Below, piece after piece: positions 39,460-47,744 of a stretch of DNA of 64,000 nucleotides. Location of the stretch: the NCBI GenBank assembly GCA_030833445.1, contig JAURHD010000004.1, positions 121,586 through 185,585 of the forward strand. Direction: 5' to 3'. Below the pieces are notes generated by a model. That model was given only the letters and a program-made list of their open reading frames with translations. It searched no databases and was not told the origin of the DNA. Origin of the DNA: Cephaloticoccus sp. (GTDB taxonomy: Bacteria > Verrucomicrobiota > Verrucomicrobiia > Opitutales > Opitutaceae). A program made the position numbers and the translations under genes. Each line of letters starts with the position of its first letter. The stretch's first letter is position 1.

Positions 39460-40317
39460 TCAGTTCAACCGGTAGATCCGGTTGGCGTTACTTACACCGA
39501 TGGCCGTCTGCTCGTAATCCTGTAATCCGGCGAACAACTCCGCCGTCGTGCGCAGCCAAGACGCGAGATCCGCGGACACCGGCCAGTCGCTGCCCCAGAG
39601 CATCCGCTCGGGATAAAAACACTCGAGGCAATGCTCAAAGATGGGCCGCACCTGCTCAGTCAGCGGCTTGGATGGGTCCGCCAGGCTGCCCAAGCCGGAG
39701 AACTTGCAGGCGACATTCGGTCGTGACGCCAATGCGCGAATCCCGTCACGCCACCCATCGAGTTCGCCACCGGCCAAATCCGGAGCCCCGGCGTGATCGA
39801 GCACAAATTGCACCTGTGGACATTGCTCGACCAACGCGGAGATCAGTGGCATCTGCCGCGGACGCACGCACAGATCGAAGACCAGTTCTCGCTCGGCCAA
39901 CAGCCGCAGATTTTCCGCGAGCAACGGCGAGGTCAGCACCTCATCGGCTTGGGTGTGCAACACGCGGCGGACACCGCGCACCCGCACATCTCGGGCCAAG
40001 GTTTGAAGTTGCTGGGGAAACTCAGGCGATTCGGGCTGCGCCCCAGCCACCAAGGCAATGATCGTAGGCGAGGCTTTGTCACGACCGGCCAGGCGGGAAA
40101 ACAATTCCGCCTCTAACTCACGCTCCTCCGGCAACACATCGGCCTCCATATAGAAGATCGATTGCACGCGCACATCGTGAGGGGCGGCGGCCAGGGCCTT
40201 GCGGTAATCATCCAGCGTATGGTTACCCGCCAAGGCCGCGTTCCCCTCGCACCACGCATAAGTGAAGAGGTCGGCATGCAACAGATGCACGTGGGTGTCG
40301 ATGAGATCGATGGGCAT
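39460..40317 (-). CDS. Amidohydrolase (PF04909, fuconolactonase-like)
   Basis: A 285-residue TIM-barrel metal-dependent hydrolase. Metal-binding DTHVHL is at residues 7-12, VLDHAGAPDL carries the barrel His near 172, and the catalytic Asp is in LWGSDWPVS near 240. The length and motifs match L-fuconolactonase/2-pyrone-dicarboxylate lactonase relatives that open sugar lactones. It is followed, on the same strand side, by the REP-like repeat and the sulfatase gene upstream, consistent with sulfated sugar breakdown; the exact lactone is unknown. Confidence 0.85.
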   Translation of the reverse strand: MPIDLIDTHVHLLHADLFTYAWCEGNAALAGNHTLDDYRKALAAAPHDVRVQSIFYMEADVLPEERELEAELFSRLAGRDKASPTIIALVAGAQPESPEFPQQLQTLARDVRVRGVRRVLHTQADEVLTSPLLAENLRLLAERELVFDLCVRPRQMPLISALVEQCPQVQFVLDHAGAPDLAGGELDGWRDGIRALASRPNVACKFSGLGSLADPSKPLTEQVRPIFEHCLECFYPERMLWGSDWPVSADLASWLRTTAELFAGLQDYEQTAIGVSNANRIYRLN

Positions 40318-40442
40318 AAAGGGGTCTGACCGTTATATGTTACCGCGCTGCGCATTTTAACAACTGGTTAAAAATATTAATGATAATCGGACAGTTATTA
40401 GAGACTTAATGATTCGTAACAAATAACGGCCTGACCCCCTTA
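40318..40442. repeat. Inverted-repeat element, relative of the 62.5-kb copy
   Basis: The left arm AAAGGGGTCTGACCGTTATA (40318 on) and the reverse complement of the right end (TAAGGGGGTCAGGCCGTTAT, ending 40442) pair over about 26 bp with a few mismatches, enclosing about 70 bp of AT-rich sequence. The arms closely match those of the element at 62547-62642. It occupies nearly the whole gap between the amidohydrolase and sulfatase genes. No ORF is inside, so it is a non-autonomous MITE/REP-type element. Confidence 0.75.
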
Positions 40443-40445
40443 GAG

Positions 40446-41981
40446 CTAGAGGTAGTTCTTCTGGGTATGCCTACCATACTTGGGCTGGGCGTAATTGGGC
40501 GCGGTGCCATCGGTGCCGAGGGGGTAGACGCTCTTGCCCATCACCTCGCCGCTCAATTTGGCTCCGGGATGCATGTTGACGAGCCGGTTGTTCAAGGCCG
40601 CCCAGTCCAACAGCTTCCCGCGGCCGGTGCACACGACATCCCGGTGCGCCGGATCCTTCGCCAGGTTGTTCAATTCATCCGGGTCCGACTCGATGTCGTA
40701 GAGTTCGTCGTGGTCGGCCCCGTCAAACAACACTTCGGGATAGTGCACATAGCGCCAGCGCTCCCAGCGGATCGCCTTGCTCCACGGGTTCTCTGTCACC
40801 GCCACGCCTTTGCCGAGGGTGATTTGGCCGTTCAACAACGGCGTAAGATCGTTGCCATCCGTTGAATCAAATCCGTCCACCCCGCAAAGCGCCGCGAGGG
40901 TCGGCGCCATGTCAATGTTCTCCACCAGGCCGTTGCAGACCGCACCGGCCGGCGTGACGCCCGGCACCCGCCAGATCATCGGCACCCTGCACACCGCATC
41001 GGAGCAGATGCCCGGCGCCTTTTCCGAGATGCCATGGATGCCGTGATAGGCGCCGTGGTCGCTGCCGTAGATCACAATGGTGTTTTTCTCCAAGTCGTGC
41101 TCCCGCAGAAAGGCCAGCACGCGGCCGACCACGTCATCCATTTGCGTGACGCAGGCGAGCGTGCCCCGCCAGGCGCGACGAGCGCCGTCATAAAACGTGT
41201 CTCCCGGTTGCGCAAACTCCCACTCCATCTTGCGAAACTCGCGCCACATTTTCTGGAAGTGCGGCGGGCGACCCACCGGCTCCTGATCGATCGTCGCCGG
41301 CAGTTCGATATCCGCGGGATACCGGTCCCAAAATTCCCGCTGAGGAATGAGCGGATGATGCGGCCGCTGCAACGCGAGCTGGATGCAGAAGGGCTTGCCT
41401 GCATCCGCCGCGGCAAAGTCCATGGCCTTGCGCGCCGCCCAGCGCTCCATCGTGTGCTCGTAGGGCAGCGCCGACGGACACGCATCTTGAGGGAGCTGCG
41501 CGCCGTAATGGCTGTTCAGGTTGCGCCAGCTGTCCTCTTTGTCGCGTAGGCCCAGCTGTTCCAAACCGTCGAGATACTCTGACTTGCCGCGCTCGCCCTC
41601 AATCGACTCGTAAGCGTCGCCAAACTCATGCACGTCGTCCGCAATCCAGTTGCGCGGCGATTCCGGCAGATGCAATTTGCCATAGGCCGCGGTGCGATAA
41701 CCCGCCGCTTTGAAATGTCGGAAGAGATTCGGCAACCCCGCCGGCGCCGGACCCGACAAGCCGTAGTAACCATGATTTTGGCAATACTGTCCGCTCAAGA
41801 TGCAGACGCGGCTCGGCGTGCAGATCGGGTTCTGGCAATACGCGTTGGTGAACCGCATGCCCTCCGCCGCGAAGGCATCGAGATGCGGCGTCTGCACTCC
41901 GGCAAATCCCGCGCAACCCAGCAGGCCGGCGTGATGTTGATCGGCCAGGATCATCAGGACATTGGGGCGAGGGGAAGTCAT
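40446..41981 (-). CDS. Type I sulfatase
   Basis: 511 residues. The formylglycine motif CTPSR is at residues 54-58 (NPICTPSRVCILSGQ), the metal-binding ILADQHHAG at 11-19, and KLHLPES with a later VIYGSDHGAYHG supply further active-site residues. Lacking an obvious signal peptide, it may be cytosolic, like many sulfatases acting on imported sugars. It needs an FGE or anSME maturase, which is not in the window. The C-terminus (PKYGRHTQKNYL) is normal. It hydrolyses a sulfate ester of unknown structure. Confidence 0.92.
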   Translation of the reverse strand: MTSPRPNVLMILADQHHAGLLGCAGFAGVQTPHLDAFAAEGMRFTNAYCQNPICTPSRVCILSGQYCQNHGYYGLSGPAPAGLPNLFRHFKAAGYRTAAYGKLHLPESPRNWIADDVHEFGDAYESIEGERGKSEYLDGLEQLGLRDKEDSWRNLNSHYGAQLPQDACPSALPYEHTMERWAARKAMDFAAADAGKPFCIQLALQRPHHPLIPQREFWDRYPADIELPATIDQEPVGRPPHFQKMWREFRKMEWEFAQPGDTFYDGARRAWRGTLACVTQMDDVVGRVLAFLREHDLEKNTIVIYGSDHGAYHGIHGISEKAPGICSDAVCRVPMIWRVPGVTPAGAVCNGLVENIDMAPTLAALCGVDGFDSTDGNDLTPLLNGQITLGKGVAVTENPWSKAIRWERWRYVHYPEVLFDGADHDELYDIESDPDELNNLAKDPAHRDVVCTGRGKLLDWAALNNRLVNMHPGAKLSGEVMGKSVYPLGTDGTAPNYAQPKYGRHTQKNYL

Positions 41982-42180
41982 GACCACGGCATTACCGAAA
42001 CCCGCGGCGGACAGCGCAACGCTGAATCGCGTTCGCCAGACCGCCTGCCGCTCTGGTCCGGTGGAATGGAAAGCCCAGCTTAGGTCGCCCGTTAACGCTG
42101 CTACAAACCACCGCCGGTGCGATGCGGCGGGACACTAGACGTGGACAAGTCAATGCGAGCGCCACAACTTGGGCACACGC

Positions 42181-45144
42181 GTGAGAACCGCCGACCACCC
42201 CGCCCCTCCTGCTGCAACTGCCGACCTGCAAAATCTGGCGGCCCGCTTGTCCGGCGAACTCCACTTCGATATGGCGATGCGCACGCTGTATGCGACAGAT
42301 GCATCCGAATATCAGGAGCTGCCCGTGGCAGTCGCGTTGCCGAAGACGGAGGACGATGTGCGTGAGCTCCTCCGATTTGCCAACGAGCATCGCGTCGGTC
42401 TGATCCCTCGCGGGGCTGGAACCTCCCTGGCCGGCCAAGTCGTCGGCCGCGGCATCGTGGTCGATCTCGGACGTCACCTGAATCGCATCTTCGCCTACGA
42501 CGACACCACGCATCGCGTGCGCGTCCAACCCGGGGTCGTGCGCAACGAGCTCAACCTTTTCCTCAAACCACACGGGCGGCTCTTCGGGCCAGAGACCTCC
42601 ACCGCCAACCGCGCCATGATCGGTGGCATGGTCGGCAACAATTCCTGCGGCTCCAACTCGATCGTCTACGGCAGCACCCGCGACCACCTCATTTCGACGC
42701 GCGGGTTCCTCAGCGACGGATCCGAAGTGACCTTTGGTCCACTAACCCGGGACGAGTTCACGGCAAAATGCGCCGCGCCGGATTCATTGGAGACTCGCAT
42801 CTATTGCCTCGTGCGCGACCTGCTGGGCAATGAATCCAATTGCACGCTCATCCGAGACAATTACCCAAAACCGACGGTCACGCGCCGCAACACGGGTTAC
42901 GCACTGGACCAGTTGCTCGACAATGTAGTGTTCGATTCCACGTCGAACAAACCTTTCAACCTTTGCCGGCTGTTGGCCGGATCGGAGGGCACGCTTTTCT
43001 TTGGCGTGGAGTTCGAACTCAACAGCGAACCCATACCCCCGGCGAGCACCCTGTTGTGCGCCCACTTCGCCACGGTGCAGGACTCGCTCAAGGCCACCCT
43101 CATCGCGATGCGCCACCGGCCCTTTGGGTGCGAATTGATCGACCGCCACATCCTCGAATGCACGAAGGTAAATCTGGAGCAGATCAAGAATCGCTTCTTT
43201 GTCGAAGGGGATCCGGGCGCGGTGCTGGTCATCGAGCTGCGTCTTGAGGACAAGGATCATGTCGCGCGCGAATTCGCCGCAATCGAAGCCGAAATGCGGG
43301 CGGCCGGCCTTGGTTATGCGTTCCCCGTGTTGCACGGCGCGGACTGTGACAAGGTCTGGGAATTGCGCCGCGCCGGCCAGGGGCTCGTGAACAACGTGCC
43401 CGGCCCCGCCAAACCGCGCGAGATCGTCGAGGACACCGCCGTCGCCGTGGAGGATTTGCCGGCCTACATCGAGGAGTTTGATGCGATCATGCGCGGCAAA
43501 TACGGCATCGATTGCATTTACTACGCGCACGCCGGTGCCGGGGAGCTGCACACCCGGCCGCTTTTCAACCTCAAGTCACCCGAGGGATTGAAGATGTTTC
43601 GCGACGTGGCCACCGATATCGCCGCCTTGGTCAAAAAATACCGTGGTTCGCTTTCCGGCGAGCACGGCGACGGTCGGCTGCGCGGTGAGTTCATCCGCTT
43701 CATGGTCGGCGATGAGTGCTACGCCATGATGCAGCGGGTGAAGCAGACCTTCGATCCGGACAACCTGTTCAACCCCGACAAGATCATCGGCACGCCGCCG
43801 ATGGACACGTCGTTGCGGCACACCCCGGGTCACGCGGATCCGCAGCACGAGACCCTGTTCGATTTCTCCGGCAGCGACGGCGTCTTGGCCGCGACCGAGA
43901 AGTGCACCGGCGTCGGCGAATGCCGCAAGTCACACCTGATGGGCGGCACGATGTGCCCGAGCTACATGGCCACGCGCAAAGAACAGGACACCACCCGCGC
44001 CCGCGCCAACATCCTGCGCGACGTCCTGGCCAAACCAAAATCGACGGACAATCCGTGGGACAGCGCGGAAGTCTCCGCCGTCATGGACCTCTGCCTGTCC
44101 TGCAAGGGCTGCAAATCCGAGTGTCCCTCCAACGTGGATGTCGCGCGGCTCAAGGCCGAGTGGCAGCAGCACTACTACGATGCCAATGGCGTGCCCTTCC
44201 GTTCGCGCCTGATCGCCAATTTCACACGCAGCATGCGGTTGGCCGCGCTGACTCCCGGGGTCTACAACTGGATGATCAAGGCGCCGGGGATCTCACCGCT
44301 GATCAAAAGCCTTTCGGGTTTCGCCACCGAGCGCAGCCTGCCGCCCCTGCACACCATCACCCTCGCCAAATGGCACGCGCGCCATGCCAACCCGGCGACC
44401 CTCGCCTACCCGAACGGACGAGTGTATTTATTCTGTGACGAGTTCACGAACTACAACGACACTACCATCGGCATCCAGGCGGTCGAGTTGCTCAACCGCC
44501 TCGGCTACGAGGTTGTCATTCCTGAGCATGTCGAGAGCGGCCGGGCGCATTTTTCCAAGGGACTCGTGCGCGAGGCGCGCAAATTTGCCCTCCGCAACGT
44601 CGAACTGCTCAAGGAAGTCGTGACCGAGAAAACTCCGCTCATCGGCATTGAACCCTCGGCCCTCCTGGGCTTCCGCGACGAATATCCCGACCTGGTCCCC
44701 GCCGCACTCAAACCGGCCGCACAAGCGCTGGCGAAAAACGCGCTGTTGATCGACGAGTTCATCAGCCGCGAGGCGGATGCCGGCCGGATCACCGCCCAAG
44801 CGTTCAAGGCCACCCCGCAAGCGATCAAGCTGCACGGCCACTGCCACCAGAAATCACTCTCCTCGCTCACCCCGACGGTGAAAATGCTCGAGTTGCCTGC
44901 CGGCCACAAAGTGCAGCTGATCCCCTCGGGTTGTTGCGGCATGGCGGGTTCCTTCGGCTATGAAAAAGAGCACTACGCCGTCTCCCAACAGATCGGCGAA
45001 CTCGTGCTCCTCCCGGCCGTGCGCAATACCCCGGCCGAAACCATCGTGGCCGCACCCGGCACCAGTTGCCGGCACCAGATCAAGGATGCCACCGGCCGCA
45101 TCGCCCGCCATCCGGTTGAAATTTTGCATGCCGCATTAAGATAA
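42181..45144 (+). CDS. FAD-binding and Fe-S oxidoreductase (GlcD-GlpC fusion, D-lactate dehydrogenase-like)
   Basis: About 987 residues in three parts. An FAD-binding type 4 domain carries PRGAGTSLAGQVVGRGIVVD and GNNSCGSNS. Its cap has HAGAGELHTRP and SGEHGDGRLRG. A ferredoxin-like part contains CTGVGECRK and CLSCKGCKSECPSNVD, and a CCG domain pair ends with HGHCHQKSL and GCCGMAGSFG. Such fusions oxidise D-2-hydroxy acids (D-lactate, glycolate and relatives) and pass electrons to the respiratory chain. GTG 42181 was chosen over a TTG at 42169. It lies between two sulfatase genes and is co-directional with the second. Confidence 0.9.
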   Translation: MRTADHPAPPAATADLQNLAARLSGELHFDMAMRTLYATDASEYQELPVAVALPKTEDDVRELLRFANEHRVGLIPRGAGTSLAGQVVGRGIVVDLGRHLNRIFAYDDTTHRVRVQPGVVRNELNLFLKPHGRLFGPETSTANRAMIGGMVGNNSCGSNSIVYGSTRDHLISTRGFLSDGSEVTFGPLTRDEFTAKCAAPDSLETRIYCLVRDLLGNESNCTLIRDNYPKPTVTRRNTGYALDQLLDNVVFDSTSNKPFNLCRLLAGSEGTLFFGVEFELNSEPIPPASTLLCAHFATVQDSLKATLIAMRHRPFGCELIDRHILECTKVNLEQIKNRFFVEGDPGAVLVIELRLEDKDHVAREFAAIEAEMRAAGLGYAFPVLHGADCDKVWELRRAGQGLVNNVPGPAKPREIVEDTAVAVEDLPAYIEEFDAIMRGKYGIDCIYYAHAGAGELHTRPLFNLKSPEGLKMFRDVATDIAALVKKYRGSLSGEHGDGRLRGEFIRFMVGDECYAMMQRVKQTFDPDNLFNPDKIIGTPPMDTSLRHTPGHADPQHETLFDFSGSDGVLAATEKCTGVGECRKSHLMGGTMCPSYMATRKEQDTTRARANILRDVLAKPKSTDNPWDSAEVSAVMDLCLSCKGCKSECPSNVDVARLKAEWQQHYYDANGVPFRSRLIANFTRSMRLAALTPGVYNWMIKAPGISPLIKSLSGFATERSLPPLHTITLAKWHARHANPATLAYPNGRVYLFCDEFTNYNDTTIGIQAVELLNRLGYEVVIPEHVESGRAHFSKGLVREARKFALRNVELLKEVVTEKTPLIGIEPSALLGFRDEYPDLVPAALKPAAQALAKNALLIDEFISREADAGRITAQAFKATPQAIKLHGHCHQKSLSSLTPTVKMLELPAGHKVQLIPSGCCGMAGSFGYEKEHYAVSQQIGELVLLPAVRNTPAETIVAAPGTSCRHQIKDATGRIARHPVEILHAALR

Positions 45145-45155
45145 TCCGCACGCCA

Positions 45156-46625
45156 TTGCCTGCACCTCGCAACATCGTCGTCTTCATTACGGATGAGCAA
45201 CCCGCCTACATGACGGGTTGTTACGGCGACCCCATCGCGCAGACGCCGACCATGGACCGGCTGGCGGCGGAAGGCACGGTGTTCGATCACGCCTATTGTG
45301 CGTCGCCGATCTGCTGTCCCTGCCGGGCCGCGATGATGACTTCGCGCCACGTGCACAACGTCGAGGTGTGGGACAACGGCAGTCCGTTGCGCAGCGACTG
45401 GCCGACTTTCACGCATACGTTTCGCGCCGCAGGCTACCGCACGGTGCTCTGCGGAAAAATGCATTTCGTCGGCCCCGACCAGCTGCACGGTTTCGAGGAG
45501 CGCTGGGTGCCGGATATCTACCCCGCCTCGTTCGAATGGACGCGCTCGAACCGCGCCGCGGTGGCGGTCAACACCGGCGAGCAAACCATCCGTTCGGTGC
45601 TGAAGGCCGGACACGCCGAAACCGAGGACATGCTTTACGACGAACTCGTCGTGCGCAAAGCCGAGGAAGGCCTGCCCAGACTGCTCGCGGACGACCGCCC
45701 TTTCCTGCTGGTGGTTTCGATCACCGGTCCGCACTACCCGTTCATGGCGCCCTCGCCCTACTGGGAGCGGTTTGCCGAGGCAGACGTGCCCTTGCCGAAG
45801 CTGCCGGAAAATTTCATGGCGAACGAGCATCCCAGCATCGCCTGGGTGCGCACCTCCGGCTGCTTTGAGGAACTGGTGCCCGACGAAGTCTGCCGCAACG
45901 CCCGCCGAGCAATTTACGGCCGCATGGCCCTCGCCGACGACCTGCTCAAGCGCGTTATCACGACGTTGGAAAAGGCCGGCGTCTGCGAGGATACCTTGAT
46001 GGCCTTCCTCAGCGATCATGGCGACATGATGGGCGAGCACGGTCTCTGGTATAAGAACACTGCGTTCGAGGCTTCCAGTCGCGTGCCGTTGATTTTCTCC
46101 GGACCGGGCATCCCGGCCCGCCGGCTGCAGGAAACTGTCAGCTTGCTCGACCTCGGCCCGACGCTCGCCGGTTTGGCCGGCATCCCTCCGCTCAACGTGC
46201 CGAGCGACGGACGCAACTTGGCGCCGCTGCTGCGCGACGAACGTCCCGCGGAAACCGGTTGCGCGATCATTGAGAATTACGCCGAGGGGGTGCAGCGCGG
46301 CGTGCGCACCAATGTGCAGTGGCCGTGGAAGCTGAATCTTTGCCTAGGCACCCCGCCCGAACTTTTCAACCTGCAGGACGACCCGGACGAATGGACCAAC
46401 GTCGCCGCCGACCCCGCCCACGCCGACACCCTTGCGCGCATGACCGCCACCCTCGACGCGGCCACGCCCGATGCCGCGCACTACGACGAGCGCCGCTGGC
46501 AGAGCGAAGAGCGCCGCCTCGCCCTGCTGGCCGCCATCCCCGAAGCCGAGCGCCCGACCTGGCGCGACGACTGGCGCCCCCTCTTCGCCGCCACCGGCGG
46601 CCGCCGACGCAACACACCTGAGTGA
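45156..46625 (+). CDS. Sulfatase resembling choline sulfatase, variant CCPCR active site
   Basis: 489 residues, TTG start, 11 bp after the FAD/Fe-S gene. ITDEQPAYMTGC supplies metal ligands, and KMHFVGPDQLHGFEERW is a hallmark of the BetC (choline-sulfatase) group. The formylglycine site reads CCPCR (residues 53-57) in PICCPCRAAMMTSR: the CxPxR core needed for maturation is kept, but the usual Ser is Cys and the following TG is TS. Later LSDHGDMMGEHGLWYK completes the metal site. Substrate specificity is not proven; the neighbourhood has no betaine genes. Confidence 0.88.
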   Translation: MPAPRNIVVFITDEQPAYMTGCYGDPIAQTPTMDRLAAEGTVFDHAYCASPICCPCRAAMMTSRHVHNVEVWDNGSPLRSDWPTFTHTFRAAGYRTVLCGKMHFVGPDQLHGFEERWVPDIYPASFEWTRSNRAAVAVNTGEQTIRSVLKAGHAETEDMLYDELVVRKAEEGLPRLLADDRPFLLVVSITGPHYPFMAPSPYWERFAEADVPLPKLPENFMANEHPSIAWVRTSGCFEELVPDEVCRNARRAIYGRMALADDLLKRVITTLEKAGVCEDTLMAFLSDHGDMMGEHGLWYKNTAFEASSRVPLIFSGPGIPARRLQETVSLLDLGPTLAGLAGIPPLNVPSDGRNLAPLLRDERPAETGCAIIENYAEGVQRGVRTNVQWPWKLNLCLGTPPELFNLQDDPDEWTNVAADPAHADTLARMTATLDAATPDAAHYDERRWQSEERRLALLAAIPEAERPTWRDDWRPLFAATGGRRRNTPE

Positions 46626-46632
46626 AATACAG

Positions 46633-46770
46633 GTATTACAGGAGGAAACAGAGAGAACGGAGGGCCTGATCACTCTCTGTCGCCTCCGTTACATTTTGTA
46701 AAATATCTGCTCTGCGTTCTCTGCGCCCGCCTGTAAAATTTTCACACGTGGACGCAGAGGGCGCGGAGAT
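46633..46770. repeat. TTACAGGAGG-type palindromic repeat
   Basis: ATTACAGGAGGAAACAGAGA near the left end is mirrored by CTCTCTGTCGCCTCCGTTAC and again by TCTCTGCGCCCGCCTGTAAA further right, giving nested imperfect inverted repeats. A related, shorter copy is at 53005-53072. No ORF is present. It follows the sulfatase stop directly. Confidence 0.6.
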
Positions 46771-47060
46771 GACCTAGGGAGGGGTGCTGCCATCGGCAGT
46801 GGGGCAATGTATCTCGTCGGCTAGCGAGCCCAGTTTCACGGGAAAATATGAAAAGTTATCCAAAAAATAAAATTGGGTAAAAATAGGGATTTAAACGCAT
46901 TTCTCGACGACGATTTCTTCGGCAAACCATTCGACGATAGGTATTTTTACTCTTTAAAAGTAGATTCTTTGTAGTATAGTTTTTCACTCTTTCCCGCTAA
47001 AATTCGACTGTTTGCCGCATGCACGCGCATCTCTCTCCCCCTCTCGTCCGTGAGATACCC
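46771..47060. other. AT-rich leader before the two-component cluster
   Basis: No ORF with coding character was seen. The stretch from 46845 is rich in A/T (for example GTTATCCAAAAAATAAAATTG, and runs around 46945-46990), unlike the GC-rich genes on both sides. It probably holds the promoter of the response-regulator gene. One DnaA-box-like word TTATCCAAA stands alone. Confidence 0.5.
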
Positions 47061-47744
47061 ATGATGTCAGGAAACCTTTGCCACACCCCTTGCCGAGTCG
47101 TAATCATTGAAGATCACCCCACGATCGCCGTTTTGTTGGGTCAATATGTCGATGGGTTGGAGGGCTTTGCTTATACTGGGGGATATGGGACGGGGCAAGA
47201 GGCTCTGGCCCATTTGCGTTCTGAGCCAGCCGATCTGGTGATTGCCGACTTGGGCCTGCCGGGTCGCGGAGGGCTCGAGGTCATTGCGGACATTCGGGCA
47301 GAGTGGCCTGACATCAAGATCTTGGTTTTTAGTGCCCTCTCAAATCCCTTGGTGGTCAGCGAAACCATGCGCCTGGGGGTGTGCGGGTTCATGGAAAAAT
47401 CGGCCCCTTTTGAGCAGTTGGGTGATGCGTTGCGCAATATCGCGCGCGGACAGATGGTGCTCGGCCCGGGAGCCGTCTACAGCCTGCGCGAAATCGTGCG
47501 ATTTGGGGCCATGCGCGCCCGACTTGAACCTCGCGACCTGCTGATGCTGGGGATGCTGCGCGACGGGCACCAAGTAAAAGAAATCGCCGCCGCCACAGGG
47601 CTGAGCGTCCCCGGTGCCTACAAAGCCATTGGGCGCCTTCGCGATTTGATGGGTGCCAAGTCAATCACGGATCTCGCACTGGTCGCGGCCAATACTTTTG
47701 CCAACGACCAACACCCCGCCGGGAGTGCGAGCCATGCCAACTGA
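47061..47744 (+). CDS. NarL/FixJ-type response regulator
   Basis: About 227 residues. The receiver domain has the acidic pair in IIEDHP, phospho-acceptor Asp63 in VIADLGLPGRGG, the Thr/Ser position in LVFSAL and Lys in FMEKSAPFEQL. The C-terminal HTH is LuxR-like but diverged (LEPRDLLMLGMLRDGHQVKE, IAAATGLSVPGAYKAIGRLR). Two adjacent ATGs at 47061 and 47064 are the likely starts. Its end overlaps the PAS histidine kinase gene by 11 bp, so they are coupled and probably cognate. Confidence 0.87.
   Translation: MMSGNLCHTPCRVVIIEDHPTIAVLLGQYVDGLEGFAYTGGYGTGQEALAHLRSEPADLVIADLGLPGRGGLEVIADIRAEWPDIKILVFSALSNPLVVSETMRLGVCGFMEKSAPFEQLGDALRNIARGQMVLGPGAVYSLREIVRFGAMRARLEPRDLLMLGMLRDGHQVKEIAAATGLSVPGAYKAIGRLRDLMGAKSITDLALVAANTFANDQHPAGSASHAN

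Noticed and set aside
46853..46870. DnaA-box-like TTATCCAAA
   Set aside because: It is a single imperfect copy in an AT-rich leader, expected by chance.
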